The notes beneath the pieces are model-generated. The model was not told the DNA's origin, made no database searches, and was given only the letters and a program-made list of their open reading frames with translations. The translations under genes and the position numbers were made by a program. From Candidatus Gastranaerophilales bacterium (lineage in GTDB: Bacteria; Cyanobacteriota; Vampirovibrionia; Gastranaerophilales; Gastranaerophilaceae), in contig CALUYB010000010.1 in assembly GCA_944324905.1 (NCBI GenBank), positions 1 through 60,764 of the forward strand: a DNA stretch of 60,764 bases, written 5' to 3'. Every line of letters starts with the position of its first letter. Within the stretch, counting starts at the first letter, position 1. Shown piece after piece: positions 8,250-17,691 of this stretch.

Positions 8250-9383
8250 ATGGATTTGTTGAGATTTTTTAAAAGACCAAAAACAGATAATTTGTTTAAC
8301 AAATTCCCCGACGGAGTGCTTATTGTTTCGCTTGAGGGAAAAATTCTTGATGCAAATTCAAAAGCCCTTGAGATGTTTAAAACTTCTATTATTGACATGA
8401 CGGGCAGGTTTTTTTCCGCTTATGTTGATGGTGGATCTGGATTGTTGAATAAAATTGTTTCGCAAAAGCGACCAATGATATCAAAGGTCTTTGTTAAAAA
8501 TTCTGAGGATGATAATTATTTTGAAATTTCTGCAACAAGAGATACTGTTGAGCAAAAAGTCTATGTTGTCCTAAGGGATGTTACACATAATTATAAAATG
8601 CAAAATATGGTAAATGGTCAGTTTGAAATTGCAAAAAATATAATTGATGAAAAAAATAATTACCTTGTTAATATTTCAGGTGAAATTTTATCTTCCCTTG
8701 CTACAATTGACGGTTTTTCAAAAGCCTTGTCTGACGGTGTTGGCGGTGTGCTTGTTGATAAGCAGATGAAATATATCAACATTATTAATAAAAACGCAAA
8801 AGAACTTACATATGATTTAGAAAAGCTTTTTACTATTTTTAAACTTGAGTCAAATCTTTACCAGTATGACTTTAGAAATTTTGATATTGTAAATATGTTA
8901 AACGGTATTGTTAAACAGTACGAAACATATTTTACAAGGAAAAAAATGCTTTTTGATTACAATTATTCTTCCCTTGCCTCACGCAGTTGTTTTTTAGATC
9001 AAAGTGTTTTTGAATACGTAATTAAAAGTATTTTAGATATTTTCTTGATTAACTCACAAGTGGGTCGAGTTACTCTAAGCGCTGGCAATCCTCCGCTGGC
9101 CTTTTTGGAAAGTCATGATTTTGACGGTAAAGTTTCTCAAGATAGTGCGTCATATATTCTTTTTGAAATGAAAGCAAGCGAGTTGTTTTTTGATGAAGAC
9201 GAGCTGCAGACAATTTTTGAACCATACTGTTGTTTGAACAAAAATAAAAGGCCAATAAGTACAAAGTTGTCTTTTGTTTTAATTAAAAAATTTATAAAAT
9301 ATTTAAAAGGTGATATTTGGGTTTACTCTAAACCTGCTTTTGGCACTATGGTTAGTTTTGTGGTGCCTGTTGAGCGGAAATAA
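8250..9383 (+). CDS. PAS protein with degenerate histidine-kinase module
   Basis: 377 residues, soluble. A PAS domain occupies roughly residues 15-125 (FPDGVLIVSLEGKILDANSK and following). Next comes a HisKA-like helical pair in which the usual phospho-accepting histidine is replaced: the segment reads NISGEILSSL at 141-150, where kinases have S-H-E-L-R. The HATPase part (about 240-375) keeps the overall shape (final GDIWVYSKPAFGTMVSFVVP) but lacks a clear N box and DxGxG box. It therefore looks like a pseudokinase or a sensor without phosphotransfer. The ABC ATPase gene starts 15 bases downstream, so the two are likely cotranscribed. There is no good Shine-Dalgarno site; AT-rich -10-like sequence lies within about 15 bases of the ATG. 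Confidence 0.75.
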   Translation: MDLLRFFKRPKTDNLFNKFPDGVLIVSLEGKILDANSKALEMFKTSIIDMTGRFFSAYVDGGSGLLNKIVSQKRPMISKVFVKNSEDDNYFEISATRDTVEQKVYVVLRDVTHNYKMQNMVNGQFEIAKNIIDEKNNYLVNISGEILSSLATIDGFSKALSDGVGGVLVDKQMKYINIINKNAKELTYDLEKLFTIFKLESNLYQYDFRNFDIVNMLNGIVKQYETYFTRKKMLFDYNYSSLASRSCFLDQSVFEYVIKSILDIFLINSQVGRVTLSAGNPPLAFLESHDFDGKVSQDSASYILFEMKASELFFDEDELQTIFEPYCCLNKNKRPISTKLSFVLIKKFIKYLKGDIWVYSKPAFGTMVSFVVPVERK

Positions 9384-9398
9384 ACAAAGGTGGTTTAA

Positions 9399-10475
9399 GT
9401 GGCAAAAGTTGAGCTTAAAAATATTACAAAGCGTTTTGGCAAAAAAACAATACTGGATGATATTTCCCTTGAAATTCCGGATAAAGAATTTGTCGTCCTT
9501 GTGGGTTCGTCAGGCTGCGGTAAATCAACTCTTTTAAGGACTATTGCAGGTTTGGAAAAACCAAACTGTGGAGAAATTTATATCGGTTCAAAATGTGTTA
9601 ACAATGTTTTGCCCAAAGACAGAGATATTGCAATGGTTTTTCAAAGTTATGCTCTGTATCCGCATATGAGCGTATACGAGAATATGGCTTTTGGATTGAC
9701 TGTTAGAAAAGTTGCCAAATGTGAAATTAATAGGCGCGTGAAAAATGCTGCAGAAATTTTAGGTTTAGAAGATTACCTTGATTCAAAACCGCGCGAACTA
9801 TCAGGCGGACAAAGGCAGAGGGTGGCTCTGGGTAGAGCAATTGTGCGAGAACCAAGCGTTTTTTTAATGGATGAGCCTTTAAGTAATCTTGATGCTAAAT
9901 TGCGTGTTGCAATGCGCTCGGAAATAAAAAGATTGCACAAAAAACTAAACACAACCTTTATTTATGTTACACATGATCAAACAGAAGCACTTACAATGGG
10001 TGATAGGATTGTGGTTTTAAATAACGGTGTCGTACAGCAAGCAGATAGTGCAGATAATATTTATAATCATCCTAAAAATACTTTTGTGGCAAGTTTTATG
10101 GGAACATATCCTATGAACTTGTACAATGCTACAATAGAAGATGGTCTGCTTAATTTTGGCAATATTTATGTAAATCTTTCTTCAACCCCTGTTAATTACC
10201 CTAAAAATGTTAAAAATGTTATTGTCGGAATTAGAGCTGAAGATATTGTCGACAGGACAAATGTAAATTATCCCTTTAACCTTGTAAAATTTAGTGTAAA
10301 ACCTGATTTTGAGGAAAGTTTAGGTTCTCAAAAAATTGTATATTTTAAAATTGGCGATACTAATACGGTTGCACAAGCTTCAAATGAGTATAGAACAGGC
10401 GATTTAGTTGAATTTTCAATAGATCCTATGAAGTTTAAATTCTTTGATGTCCACACAAAAGAAGCGCTTAATTAG
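9399..10475 (+). CDS. Sugar ABC transporter ATP-binding protein, MalK/UgpC/MsmX type
   Basis: 358 residues, typical for this group. Walker A is GSSGCGKST (36-44), the signature is [14 protein letters not shown], Walker B is [16 protein letters not shown], and the H-loop lies in VTHDQTEA. The C-terminal third is the MalK-type TOBE/regulatory barrel. Such ATPases energise uptake of maltodextrins, glycerol-3-phosphate and other sugars and often serve several permeases; no permease or binding protein is nearby. The start is GTG at 9399 with AAAGGTGG just upstream. The glucan enzymes elsewhere in the window make an alpha-glucan substrate plausible but unproven. Confidence 0.92.
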   Translation: MAKVELKNITKRFGKKTILDDISLEIPDKEFVVLVGSSGCGKSTLLRTIAGLEKPNCGEIYIGSKCVNNVLPKDRDIAMVFQSYALYPHMSVYENMAFGLTVRKVAKCEINRRVKNAAEILGLEDYLDSKPRELSGGQRQRVALGRAIVREPSVFLMDEPLSNLDAKLRVAMRSEIKRLHKKLNTTFIYVTHDQTEALTMGDRIVVLNNGVVQQADSADNIYNHPKNTFVASFMGTYPMNLYNATIEDGLLNFGNIYVNLSSTPVNYPKNVKNVIVGIRAEDIVDRTNVNYPFNLVKFSVKPDFEESLGSQKIVYFKIGDTNTVAQASNEYRTGDLVEFSIDPMKFKFFDVHTKEALN

Positions 10476-10635
10476 ACTTTTTGTCGTCTTCTTTTTCAAT
10501 CCAAATGTAGGTTTGCTTAAATGCGCCTCTAAATGGATTTGTTGAGTAATCATAGTCAACAAAAGGGTTTTTTGCCTTTTTGTTTATAGCGTCAGCTTTT
10601 GAATTTATCTCTTTAAAGTAGTCTGAAATTTTCAT
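10468..10635 (-). CDS. Short hypothetical protein (55 aa)
   Basis: A complete minus-strand frame of 55 residues, beginning [19 protein letters not shown] and ending EKEDDKKSN. It is hydrophilic and charged with an aromatic middle ([17 protein letters not shown]). Its stop overlaps the end of the convergent ABC ATPase gene by 8 bases. A weak GGTTGGA precedes the ATG. It fills an otherwise empty 230-base stretch and has protein-like composition, so I think it is real. Function unknown. Confidence 0.5.
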   Translation of the reverse strand: MKISDYFKEINSKADAINKKAKNPFVDYDYSTNPFRGAFKQTYIWIEKEDDKKSN

Positions 10636-10684
10636 AATTTTCCAACCGATTTATAAATTGTATATAATTATTATCTCATATTTT

Positions 10685-10713
10685 TTGCAGATTTTATCCC
10701 ACTTGGGTATATA
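10685..10713 (+). promoter_or_regulatory. Probable promoter of the RND efflux operon
   Basis: TTGCAG at 10685-10690 and TATATA at 10708-10713 with a 17-base spacer. Transcription would begin near 10720, about 85 bases before the adaptor gene. No regulator gene of the TetR or MarR type is adjacent. Confidence 0.45.
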
Positions 10714-10806
10714 GTAAGAATTAGTACAAAAGTCTTATCCTACAGGTTGACTCAATCTTTTTTTGATGGTAGTATTTTATTTGAGGAGAAGCATTTTGAG
10801 GATATT

Positions 10807-11970
10807 ATGAAGAAAAAAGTAAGCATTGTTTTGCTTGTTATAATTGCGCTTATTGCATTTCGTTGGTGTAATGGCAAATTTGGCGAGTTCATGCGCGCAA
10901 AAATGATGGGCGCTATGATGACACCAAAAGTAAAACTCTCTCAAGTCGGTGAAATTGAATATAAAAATGAAATTGAAGCCCCTGGACGTGTTGCACCTAA
11001 ATACCAAGTAGATTTGGTTGCAAGAGTTGACGGTTACTTGCAAGAAAAAAGATTTAATGAGGGTGACTTTGTTAAAAAGGGCCAAGTTTTATTTGTAATT
11101 GAACCACAGCAGTATTTAATTGCTTTAAATAAAGCGCAGGCTGACCTTGCAACAGCAAGAGCTCAGGCCGTTAAAGCTAGTAAGGATTTTGCCCGTTCAA
11201 AAGAACTTGTTGCAAAGGATTATATTGCAAAATCAACTTATGACGATAATTTAGCGCAAAGAGATGTGGCTAACGCAAGTGTTAAGGCTGCAATTGCTGC
11301 GGTTAATGATGCAAAAAGAAATTATAATTATACAAGAATAACATCTCCTATTGATGGCAGAATAGGCATGTTAAATGTTACTCAAGGAAATTATGTAAGT
11401 ACACAAAGTGGGCCACTTGCAAGGGTTGTAAGTACTGATCCGATTTATGTCACTTATAGTGTTGATTCTAAGCAATTTGCCGCTTTACGAGATAGTGAAA
11501 TAATTCCAAAAGATAAAAACGAACAGCCTATAAGCGTTGAAATTACTTTGCCTGATGGCACAAAATATGAACACAAAGGGGTAGAGGACTTTTGGGATAA
11601 TGAAATTTCTCAATCAACAGGTACAATTGCACTAAGGGCAACTTTTAAAAACCCTGAAAACAGACTTATCCCTGGGGATTTTGTAAAGGTTAAAGTATAT
11701 TCAAATAAATTAAATAAACAGCTTGTAATCCCTCAAGACTGTGTATTGCAAGACTCTACAGGCAGATATGTTTATGTTGTGGATAAGGATTCTATTGCAA
11801 GAAAAAAATATATAAAAGTTTCAAAAGAATACCAAAAATTCTGGATAGTAACCGATGGGGTTAGCCTGGGTGATGAATACATAAGCGAAGGCGTGGTAAA
11901 GGTAATCTCAGACAAACCGGTAGTTGTTTTAAAAGATGATGAGTTGGTAAAGTTGAAAGATAAAAAGTAA
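10807..11970 (+). CDS. RND efflux periplasmic adaptor (AcrA/MexA family)
   Basis: 387 residues from the ATG at 10807, chosen because GAGG lies 5 bases upstream and the protein then begins with an N-terminal membrane anchor (MKKKVSIVLLVIIALIAF); a longer frame from a TTG at 10747 adds an unlikely prefix. The family order is present: beta-barrel and lipoyl half-motif (APGRVAPKYQVDLVARVDGY, EGDFVKKGQVLFVIEP), alpha-helical hairpin (about 100-170), second lipoyl half (YTRITSPIDGRIG), then the membrane-proximal domain. It bridges the inner-membrane pump and the TolC channel. First gene of a three-gene operon; the pump begins 12 bases later. Confidence 0.93.
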   Translation: MKKKVSIVLLVIIALIAFRWCNGKFGEFMRAKMMGAMMTPKVKLSQVGEIEYKNEIEAPGRVAPKYQVDLVARVDGYLQEKRFNEGDFVKKGQVLFVIEPQQYLIALNKAQADLATARAQAVKASKDFARSKELVAKDYIAKSTYDDNLAQRDVANASVKAAIAAVNDAKRNYNYTRITSPIDGRIGMLNVTQGNYVSTQSGPLARVVSTDPIYVTYSVDSKQFAALRDSEIIPKDKNEQPISVEITLPDGTKYEHKGVEDFWDNEISQSTGTIALRATFKNPENRLIPGDFVKVKVYSNKLNKQLVIPQDCVLQDSTGRYVYVVDKDSIARKKYIKVSKEYQKFWIVTDGVSLGDEYISEGVVKVISDKPVVVLKDDELVKLKDKK

Positions 11971-11982
11971 CGGAAGATAAGC

Positions 11983-14900
11983 ATGTTTTCAAAGTTTTTT
12001 ATAGACAGACCAAGGTTTGCAATTGTAATCTCGCTTGTAATAACGCTTGCGGGGTTAATTGCTCTTAAAAATCTGCCATTTGAGCAATACCCTACAATAA
12101 CACCTCCGCAGGTAATTGTTTCCGCTACATACCCTGGAGCAAGCTCTGATGTTATAGAATCAACAGTTGCCGCCCCTTTGGAGTCTGCTGTAAACGGTGT
12201 TGAAGATATGCTTTATATGACTTCTAACTCTCAAAACGGAAGTTATAAGCTGAGTATTTATTTTAAAGTCGGTACAAACCCTGATATGGCCGTTGTAAAC
12301 GTGCAAAATAAAACATCTCTTGCAACTGCACGTTTGCCCGATGAAGTTAAGAGATATGGCTTAACCATTAAAGAATCAACCGCAGGCGCAGGTCTTGTAA
12401 TTTATAAAATATTTTCGCCCGATAACTCTAAAAGCCTTGTTGACCTTGCAAACTATGCCTCTATTTTTATTAAAGACGAGTTGGCGCGTGTAGAAGGTAT
12501 AGGTGAGGTTGTTGTATTTGGCGGTAAAGATTATGCCATGCGCATTTGGCTTGATGCCCAAAAGCTTGCGGCTTTAAATATTTCACCTGCCGATGTAAAC
12601 GCTGCAATTGCAGCTCAAAACGCACAAGTTCCGGCAGGTAACATAGGTAACGAGCCTCTCGTAAACAAAAAAGATATGTCAATAGTTTTAAGGACTCAGG
12701 GCAGGCTTAAAACCGTAGAAGAATTTGAAAATATTGTTGTAAAGTCTAATCCTGACGGCTCTGCAATAAAAGTTTCAGATATCGCGCGAGTTGAGCTGGC
12801 GGCTGAAACATATGACTATATGGGGCGTATAGACTTGCAGCCTGTTGCTGTTATTCAGGTAATCCAGCTGGCTGATGCAAACGCTGTTGAGCTTGCAAAC
12901 AACTGTAATAAGAAAATGGCTGAGCTTTCAAAGAATTTCCCAAGCGGTATATCTTATGAAGTTTTTAGGGATTCAACAGATTTTATTAAAGAGTCTTTAA
13001 ACGAGGTTATAAAAGCAATTGTTCTTGCTATTTTTCTTGTAACAATGGTAGTTTACCTGTTTTTGGGCGATATTCGCGCGTCATTTATCCCTTTTGTTGC
13101 GATACCTGTTTCTTTGATAGGTACGATGATTATTTTTGCTATGTTGGGATTTTCAATAAATACACTGACGCTTTTTGGTTTTGTCCTTGCGGTAGGTACG
13201 GTTGTAGATGACGCTATTGTTGTAATTGAAAACGTTCAAAGGCACATTGAGACAGGGTTATCTCCGCATGAAGCGTCTGTTGTGTCAATGGATGAAGTAT
13301 CAGGGGCGGTTTTAGCTACTTCACTTGTTCTTATGGCGGTATTTGTACCTGTTGCATTTATCCCGGGGATTACAGGTAAAATGTATCAGCAATTTGCGGT
13401 TACAATAGCAGTTTCTATTGGTTTTTCAACCCTTGTTGCTCTTACTCTTGCGCCCGCACTTTGTGCAACTATTTTGAGATCAAAAGACGAAATGCCTAAA
13501 AGGACTTTTTATAACAAGTATCGTGAGTTATACAGAAATTATTGGGCCGATAAGCAAAATTTACAAGGTATTGAGCTTATTAAAGCATGGGGTGAGTTTT
13601 TAGCCACTGCTTGGGAAATTAGTATTAAAAAATTCAATAGAATGTTTGATAGAATAAGAGATACCTATATTGAAGGTTCAAAATATTATATTGAAAAGCC
13701 CTCCAGAACAAAAATTACATACGTTGTCCTCGTATTGGCACTGTTGTTTTTGTTCAAAATTATTCCTACAGGGTTTTTGCCAACGGAAGATTCAGGTGCT
13801 TTATTTACAAGTGTCCAGTTAAAAGACGGTTCTTCACTTTCTAAAACAATGTCTATAACGGACGAATTAGAAAAAGATATCAAAAATATCCCAGGGGTTC
13901 ACAATGTGCTTGGTTTAGAAGGTATAAACGGGCAAAACACCTCTATGATAATTACACACTTTGAGCCTTGGGAAGAAAGGCGTGCTGTACCTTGGTATAA
14001 GCAGATTTTTATGAGCAAAGAAAAAAGACTTGCTTCAAAACGTTCTTTGGAAGATATTCAAAAAAATGTAAACGCGCTGAGCGCAAAATATCCGGATGCT
14101 AAAATATACTCTTTTGTGCCACCGGCGATTACAGGTTTAAGTATGTACGGCGGTTTTGAATATCAATTGTTGGATAAGGCAAACAGAACACCGCAAGAAC
14201 TTAACGATGAAGCAAATAAGCTTATTTATGAGGCAAATAGAAGCTCTAAGGTAACAGGTGTATTTACCCAATACAATGCTAATATTCCGCAGTTTTTAAT
14301 CGATATTGATTACAAAAAAGCACTGGCACAAGGCATTCCGGTTAATGAAATATACACTGCCCTCTCCTCTCAATTCGGGCAAACCTATGTAAATGACTTT
14401 AACTTGTATGGTCGTGTATTTAGGGTTGTTCTGCAAGCTCAGGAAGATTTTCGCTCCACTCCAACCGATATGGATAAAGTCTACATTAAAGCTTCTGACG
14501 GTTCATCATCGCCATTAAGCTCGGTCGTGAGAATTCAACCTGTAACAGGCCCTTATAACATTACAAGGTTTAATATGTATAAGTCTGTCCAACTAAGCGG
14601 TAATCCTGCTAAAGGAAAAAATTCGGGTGAAGCCATTAAAGAAATGGAGAGAATTTCAAAAGAGATTTTGCCTGAGGATATGACTTTTGCTTGGTCAGGT
14701 ACAAGTTTGCAAGAGATTGAATCAAGCGGGCAAACATCTGCTGTTATTGCGATGTCATTGATATTCGTATATTTGTTCCTTGTGGCGTTGTATGAAAGCT
14801 GGATGTTACCTGTTGGCGTTATGCTTATTGCGCCGATTGCAATGCTTGGGGCGCTGGTTTTTCAATATATTGCAGGATACTCGCTTGACCTTTACGCGCA

Positions 14901-15282
14901 AATCGGGCTTATAATGTTAATTGGTCTTGCAGCAAAGCAAGCAATTCTTATTATTGAGTTTGCTAAAACTGCGCGCGAGGAGCAAGGTATGAGTATATTT
15001 GACGCTGCAATAGAGGCAGCAAAAATAAGATTTAGAGCGGTTATGATGACTGTAATTGCTTTTATTTTAGGTATGGTGCCACTTGTCCTTGCGGTTGGGC
15101 CGGGGGCTGAGAGCAGGCGTTCTTTAGGTATGACAGTTTTTGGCGGTATGATAGCAGCTGCTATTGTCGGTACAATTCTTGTTCCTGCGTTTTATGTGGT
15201 AATTCAAGAATCAAGGGAAAATTTTGCACGCAAAAGACTTGAAAAGAAAAAGCGTGACAAGGAAAAAAATAATCATGAATAA
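11983..15282 (+). CDS. RND efflux transporter, HAE1 family (AcrB-like)
   Basis: 1099 residues, slightly longer than AcrB (about 1050). It has the duplicated layout of 12 transmembrane helices and two large periplasmic loops. The proton-relay pair is present in helix 4 ([15 protein letters not shown]), and the matching lysine is in helix 10 ([15 protein letters not shown]). The N-terminus [19 protein letters not shown] is family typical. The extra length comes partly from a cytoplasmic insert around residues 505-570 between the two halves. It exports hydrophobic or amphipathic compounds using the proton gradient. It sits between its adaptor and TolC partner, so the tripartite pump is complete. 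Confidence 0.95.
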   Translation: MFSKFFIDRPRFAIVISLVITLAGLIALKNLPFEQYPTITPPQVIVSATYPGASSDVIESTVAAPLESAVNGVEDMLYMTSNSQNGSYKLSIYFKVGTNPDMAVVNVQNKTSLATARLPDEVKRYGLTIKESTAGAGLVIYKIFSPDNSKSLVDLANYASIFIKDELARVEGIGEVVVFGGKDYAMRIWLDAQKLAALNISPADVNAAIAAQNAQVPAGNIGNEPLVNKKDMSIVLRTQGRLKTVEEFENIVVKSNPDGSAIKVSDIARVELAAETYDYMGRIDLQPVAVIQVIQLADANAVELANNCNKKMAELSKNFPSGISYEVFRDSTDFIKESLNEVIKAIVLAIFLVTMVVYLFLGDIRASFIPFVAIPVSLIGTMIIFAMLGFSINTLTLFGFVLAVGTVVDDAIVVIENVQRHIETGLSPHEASVVSMDEVSGAVLATSLVLMAVFVPVAFIPGITGKMYQQFAVTIAVSIGFSTLVALTLAPALCATILRSKDEMPKRTFYNKYRELYRNYWADKQNLQGIELIKAWGEFLATAWEISIKKFNRMFDRIRDTYIEGSKYYIEKPSRTKITYVVLVLALLFLFKIIPTGFLPTEDSGALFTSVQLKDGSSLSKTMSITDELEKDIKNIPGVHNVLGLEGINGQNTSMIITHFEPWEERRAVPWYKQIFMSKEKRLASKRSLEDIQKNVNALSAKYPDAKIYSFVPPAITGLSMYGGFEYQLLDKANRTPQELNDEANKLIYEANRSSKVTGVFTQYNANIPQFLIDIDYKKALAQGIPVNEIYTALSSQFGQTYVNDFNLYGRVFRVVLQAQEDFRSTPTDMDKVYIKASDGSSSPLSSVVRIQPVTGPYNITRFNMYKSVQLSGNPAKGKNSGEAIKEMERISKEILPEDMTFAWSGTSLQEIESSGQTSAVIAMSLIFVYLFLVALYESWMLPVGVMLIAPIAMLGALVFQYIAGYSLDLYAQIGLIMLIGLAAKQAILIIEFAKTAREEQGMSIFDAAIEAAKIRFRAVMMTVIAFILGMVPLVLAVGPGAESRRSLGMTVFGGMIAAAIVGTILVPAFYVVIQESRENFARKRLEKKKRDKEKNNHE

Positions 15283-16984
15283 AATTATATCAGCTTTTAT
15301 AGTTTTAAATATTTTGTTTTTAACCTCAGGTGCAACTTTTGCTGAGGATAAGGACGCTAACTGGCATGAGGGAATTAGTTCTGACACTCAAGTTCAAGCA
15401 AAAGAAAATAAAGAAAATAAAATTTCTTTATTTAAAAAAGATAAAAAAGAAGATGTAGAAGAAAAAAAACGTGAGGCAAAAACTTTTGCACTGTTTAAAA
15501 GAAAAGAAAAAAAGACTCCCGATGATGTGAGCGCACAAAAAGAGGAGTTAAATGTGCAGCCTGAAGAACAGGCAAAGCCTCAAGAAAAAATTGCAAAAAA
15601 AGAAAAAGTAAAACCTAAAAAACAAAAGAAAAAAGAAAATAAATATGACGAGTATTTAATACCTGTTGATGGCTACATGCCTGTCGGTACAAGCTCGGAT
15701 AAGTCTATAAAAATTTCAGGTTCTGTGCAAAAAACGCTTGAGCTTAACCTTGCTGATTGTCTTGAATTGTCCTTGATTAACAATCCTAAAATCAAGGCAG
15801 CATATGCTAATGCTGAGGCAATGAAGTTTAAAAAAGGTCAAACTCTTTCCAATTATTCACCCGTTGTAAATTTGCAGGGCAATATTTCAAGAATTAAGCC
15901 TGATATGAGCAACTTTAGAAGTCGCGGCATTGTTATTGATCCTTTTACAAAATATGTCATGGGCTCAATAGGAATATCACAGCTTGTTTATGACTTTGGC
16001 TTTACACAAAACCAATATACAATTGATAAACTAAATTGGGAGTCCTCAAAATCAAATATTGATTCTGTTGTAAATGAGGTTGTATGCCAAGTAAAAGACG
16101 GATATTACAACTTAATTTATGCTATAGAAGCAAAAAGGGTGGCGCAAGAGACTCTTGAGCAATTTGAAATTATGTATCAACAAGCGCAAGCATTTTATGA
16201 AGTCGGTACAAAACCAAAAGTAGATGTTACTATTGCGCAGGTTAATATGGAGGATGCTCGTGCAAAACTCATTAGTGCAAGTAATAATGTAGATATTGCA
16301 ATTTCAAATTTGAATAATCTAATGGGATTGCCTTTTATACCTCCTTATATTATCGATACAAGCTCACCTTTTCAAAAGGTTGATATAGATATGCGCCATG
16401 CTGTCGAGATTGCAAATGAGTCACGCCCTGAGCTGAAAATGGCAAAAATAAGCGTCGAAACAGCTGATCAGGCTGTAAAACTTGCAAAGAAAACTTTTTT
16501 GCCATCGCTTGAAGTGTCTGCTAACTATGCAATCGGAGGGGTTGGAACAACCGTTGCCGATACGAATTGGTGGGATTTTGGCGGATATTTGACTTTTCCT
16601 GCAATAAATCCTTTTTTAATTCGAAATCAAATAAAAGAGGCAAAGGCGCTTTTAGAAAAACAAAAATTTGATACAAAAGCAACGGTTAATGATGTTTATT
16701 ATGATATTCAAAGTACTTTTGTAAAATTAATTGACGCTAAGCAGCGCGTGCCTGTTGCAAAGTTGGCAGTTAAAAAAGCGAAGGAAAACTATGAACTTTC
16801 TCAAGGTCGCTACAGGGTTGGCGTAAGCGATGCTATCGAGTATAAAGAGGCGCAAATTCAATATTATGATGCTAGGCTTTCTTATCTAAATACAATTTAT
16901 CAGTATAACAGCGCAAAGGCTAATTTAGAGCGCGCGATCGGGCAAACTTTGCCTGCTGTGGACAGTGACGAAGAAGAAATTTAA
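15275..16984 (+). CDS. TolC-family outer-membrane efflux protein
   Basis: 569 residues from the ATG at 15275, which overlaps the end of the pump gene by 8 bases and gives a proper signal peptide ([19 protein letters not shown], cut near FAE). A frame from 15224 would only add a pump-frame shadow. Residues about 30-130 are an unusual Lys/Glu-rich low-complexity linker. From about 150 on the sequence is a normal TolC repeat protein ([25 protein letters not shown]; second repeat near 380), forming the outer-membrane and periplasmic tunnel. The charged linker is longer than in standard TolC proteins and may span the periplasm or contact peptidoglycan (inference). Confidence 0.92.
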   Translation: MNKIISAFIVLNILFLTSGATFAEDKDANWHEGISSDTQVQAKENKENKISLFKKDKKEDVEEKKREAKTFALFKRKEKKTPDDVSAQKEELNVQPEEQAKPQEKIAKKEKVKPKKQKKKENKYDEYLIPVDGYMPVGTSSDKSIKISGSVQKTLELNLADCLELSLINNPKIKAAYANAEAMKFKKGQTLSNYSPVVNLQGNISRIKPDMSNFRSRGIVIDPFTKYVMGSIGISQLVYDFGFTQNQYTIDKLNWESSKSNIDSVVNEVVCQVKDGYYNLIYAIEAKRVAQETLEQFEIMYQQAQAFYEVGTKPKVDVTIAQVNMEDARAKLISASNNVDIAISNLNNLMGLPFIPPYIIDTSSPFQKVDIDMRHAVEIANESRPELKMAKISVETADQAVKLAKKTFLPSLEVSANYAIGGVGTTVADTNWWDFGGYLTFPAINPFLIRNQIKEAKALLEKQKFDTKATVNDVYYDIQSTFVKLIDAKQRVPVAKLAVKKAKENYELSQGRYRVGVSDAIEYKEAQIQYYDARLSYLNTIYQYNSAKANLERAIGQTLPAVDSDEEEI

Positions 16985-17250
16985 TCAGCAAAAAAGTTTA
17001 TAAAAATATAAAAGTAAATATAAGCTATAAGTATTGCCACGACTTGTTTTTTAAGTGTTTCTTTGCTTAAGAAATAAAAAATCAGTGCAACAATAAAAAG
17101 TGTGGTGGCAATTGTGATGTAATCTTTTATTTTTATATAAATAATTGATATGTATTGACTTACAAAAATAGGCAAAACAGTTAATACCATCATTGCAAGA
17201 AATAAAAATACTGTTCCTATCCAAAAATATTTTTGCGAATCTTGTTTCAT
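16981..17250 (-). CDS. Small membrane protein, three predicted helices
   Basis: 89 residues with three hydrophobic segments (about 9-33, 42-61 and 68-87) and short charged links. AAAGG stands 6 bases before the ATG. It is convergent with the TolC gene and shares 4 bases with its end. No named family is recognised. Confidence 0.6.
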   Translation of the reverse strand: MKQDSQKYFWIGTVFLFLAMMVLTVLPIFVSQYISIIYIKIKDYITIATTLFIVALIFYFLSKETLKKQVVAILIAYIYFYIFINFFAD

Positions 17251-17390
17251 TTTTAACCTTTTTCTTGTCTGAATTGTAACACAAAATTAACAATTTTACG
17301 CATTTTTTAACTTTTTGAACTTCCTGAAAAAATTTTTTGTCGAAAACACAAGGTAAAATTTTCTCGTACTAGTTAAAAGGAGGCATTTTT

Positions 17391-17633
17391 ATGGCAAAAA
17401 CAGAGCTTATCAAGGACATTTTTTCAAGAGTATCAGGTTTTGCAAGTGTTTTGGGTGAATATGCAAAAACAAGAAACAAAAAAACTTTTATAAACAATTT
17501 TTTATTGGAGTTAATCGACATTAAAGGAGTCGGAGAGGAAGAAGAAAAAGCCCTTGTTGAAAGTTTGATAGCTTTTATCGAGTCAATAGTTAATTTATTT
17601 AGTGTCGCAAGGCAGTGCTTTTCTAAAAAATAA
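17391..17633 (+). CDS. Small helical protein of unknown function
   Basis: 80 residues, strongly helical (MAKTELIKDIFSRVSGFAS; EEEEKALVESLIAFIESIVN), no signal peptide. The ribosome-binding site AAAAGGAGG is one of the best in the window, and a strong terminator follows, so this is a single-gene unit likely to be well translated. Function unknown. Confidence 0.65.
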   Translation: MAKTELIKDIFSRVSGFASVLGEYAKTRNKKTFINNFLLELIDIKGVGEEEEKALVESLIAFIESIVNLFSVARQCFSKK

Positions 17634-17663
17634 CCCCTTTTTCTAAAATCCTTCTCTTGATTT

Positions 17664-17691
17664 ACTCCCTTTTAAAAAAGGGAGTTTTTTT
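17664..17691 (+). terminator. Rho-independent terminator after the 80-aa gene
   Basis: Stem ACTCCCTTTT / AAAAGGGAGT (10 bp) with a 2-base nominal loop opening into the A/T tract, followed by six T bases. It overlaps the last bases of the convergent ABC exporter gene. Confidence 0.85.

Noticed and set aside
10747-10807. Longer start for the RND adaptor from a TTG
   Set aside because: It would precede the ribosome-binding site GAGG and put a polar prefix before the membrane anchor.
15224-15275. Longer start for the TolC gene
   Set aside because: The added residues lie within the pump coding region in another frame and would bury the signal peptide.
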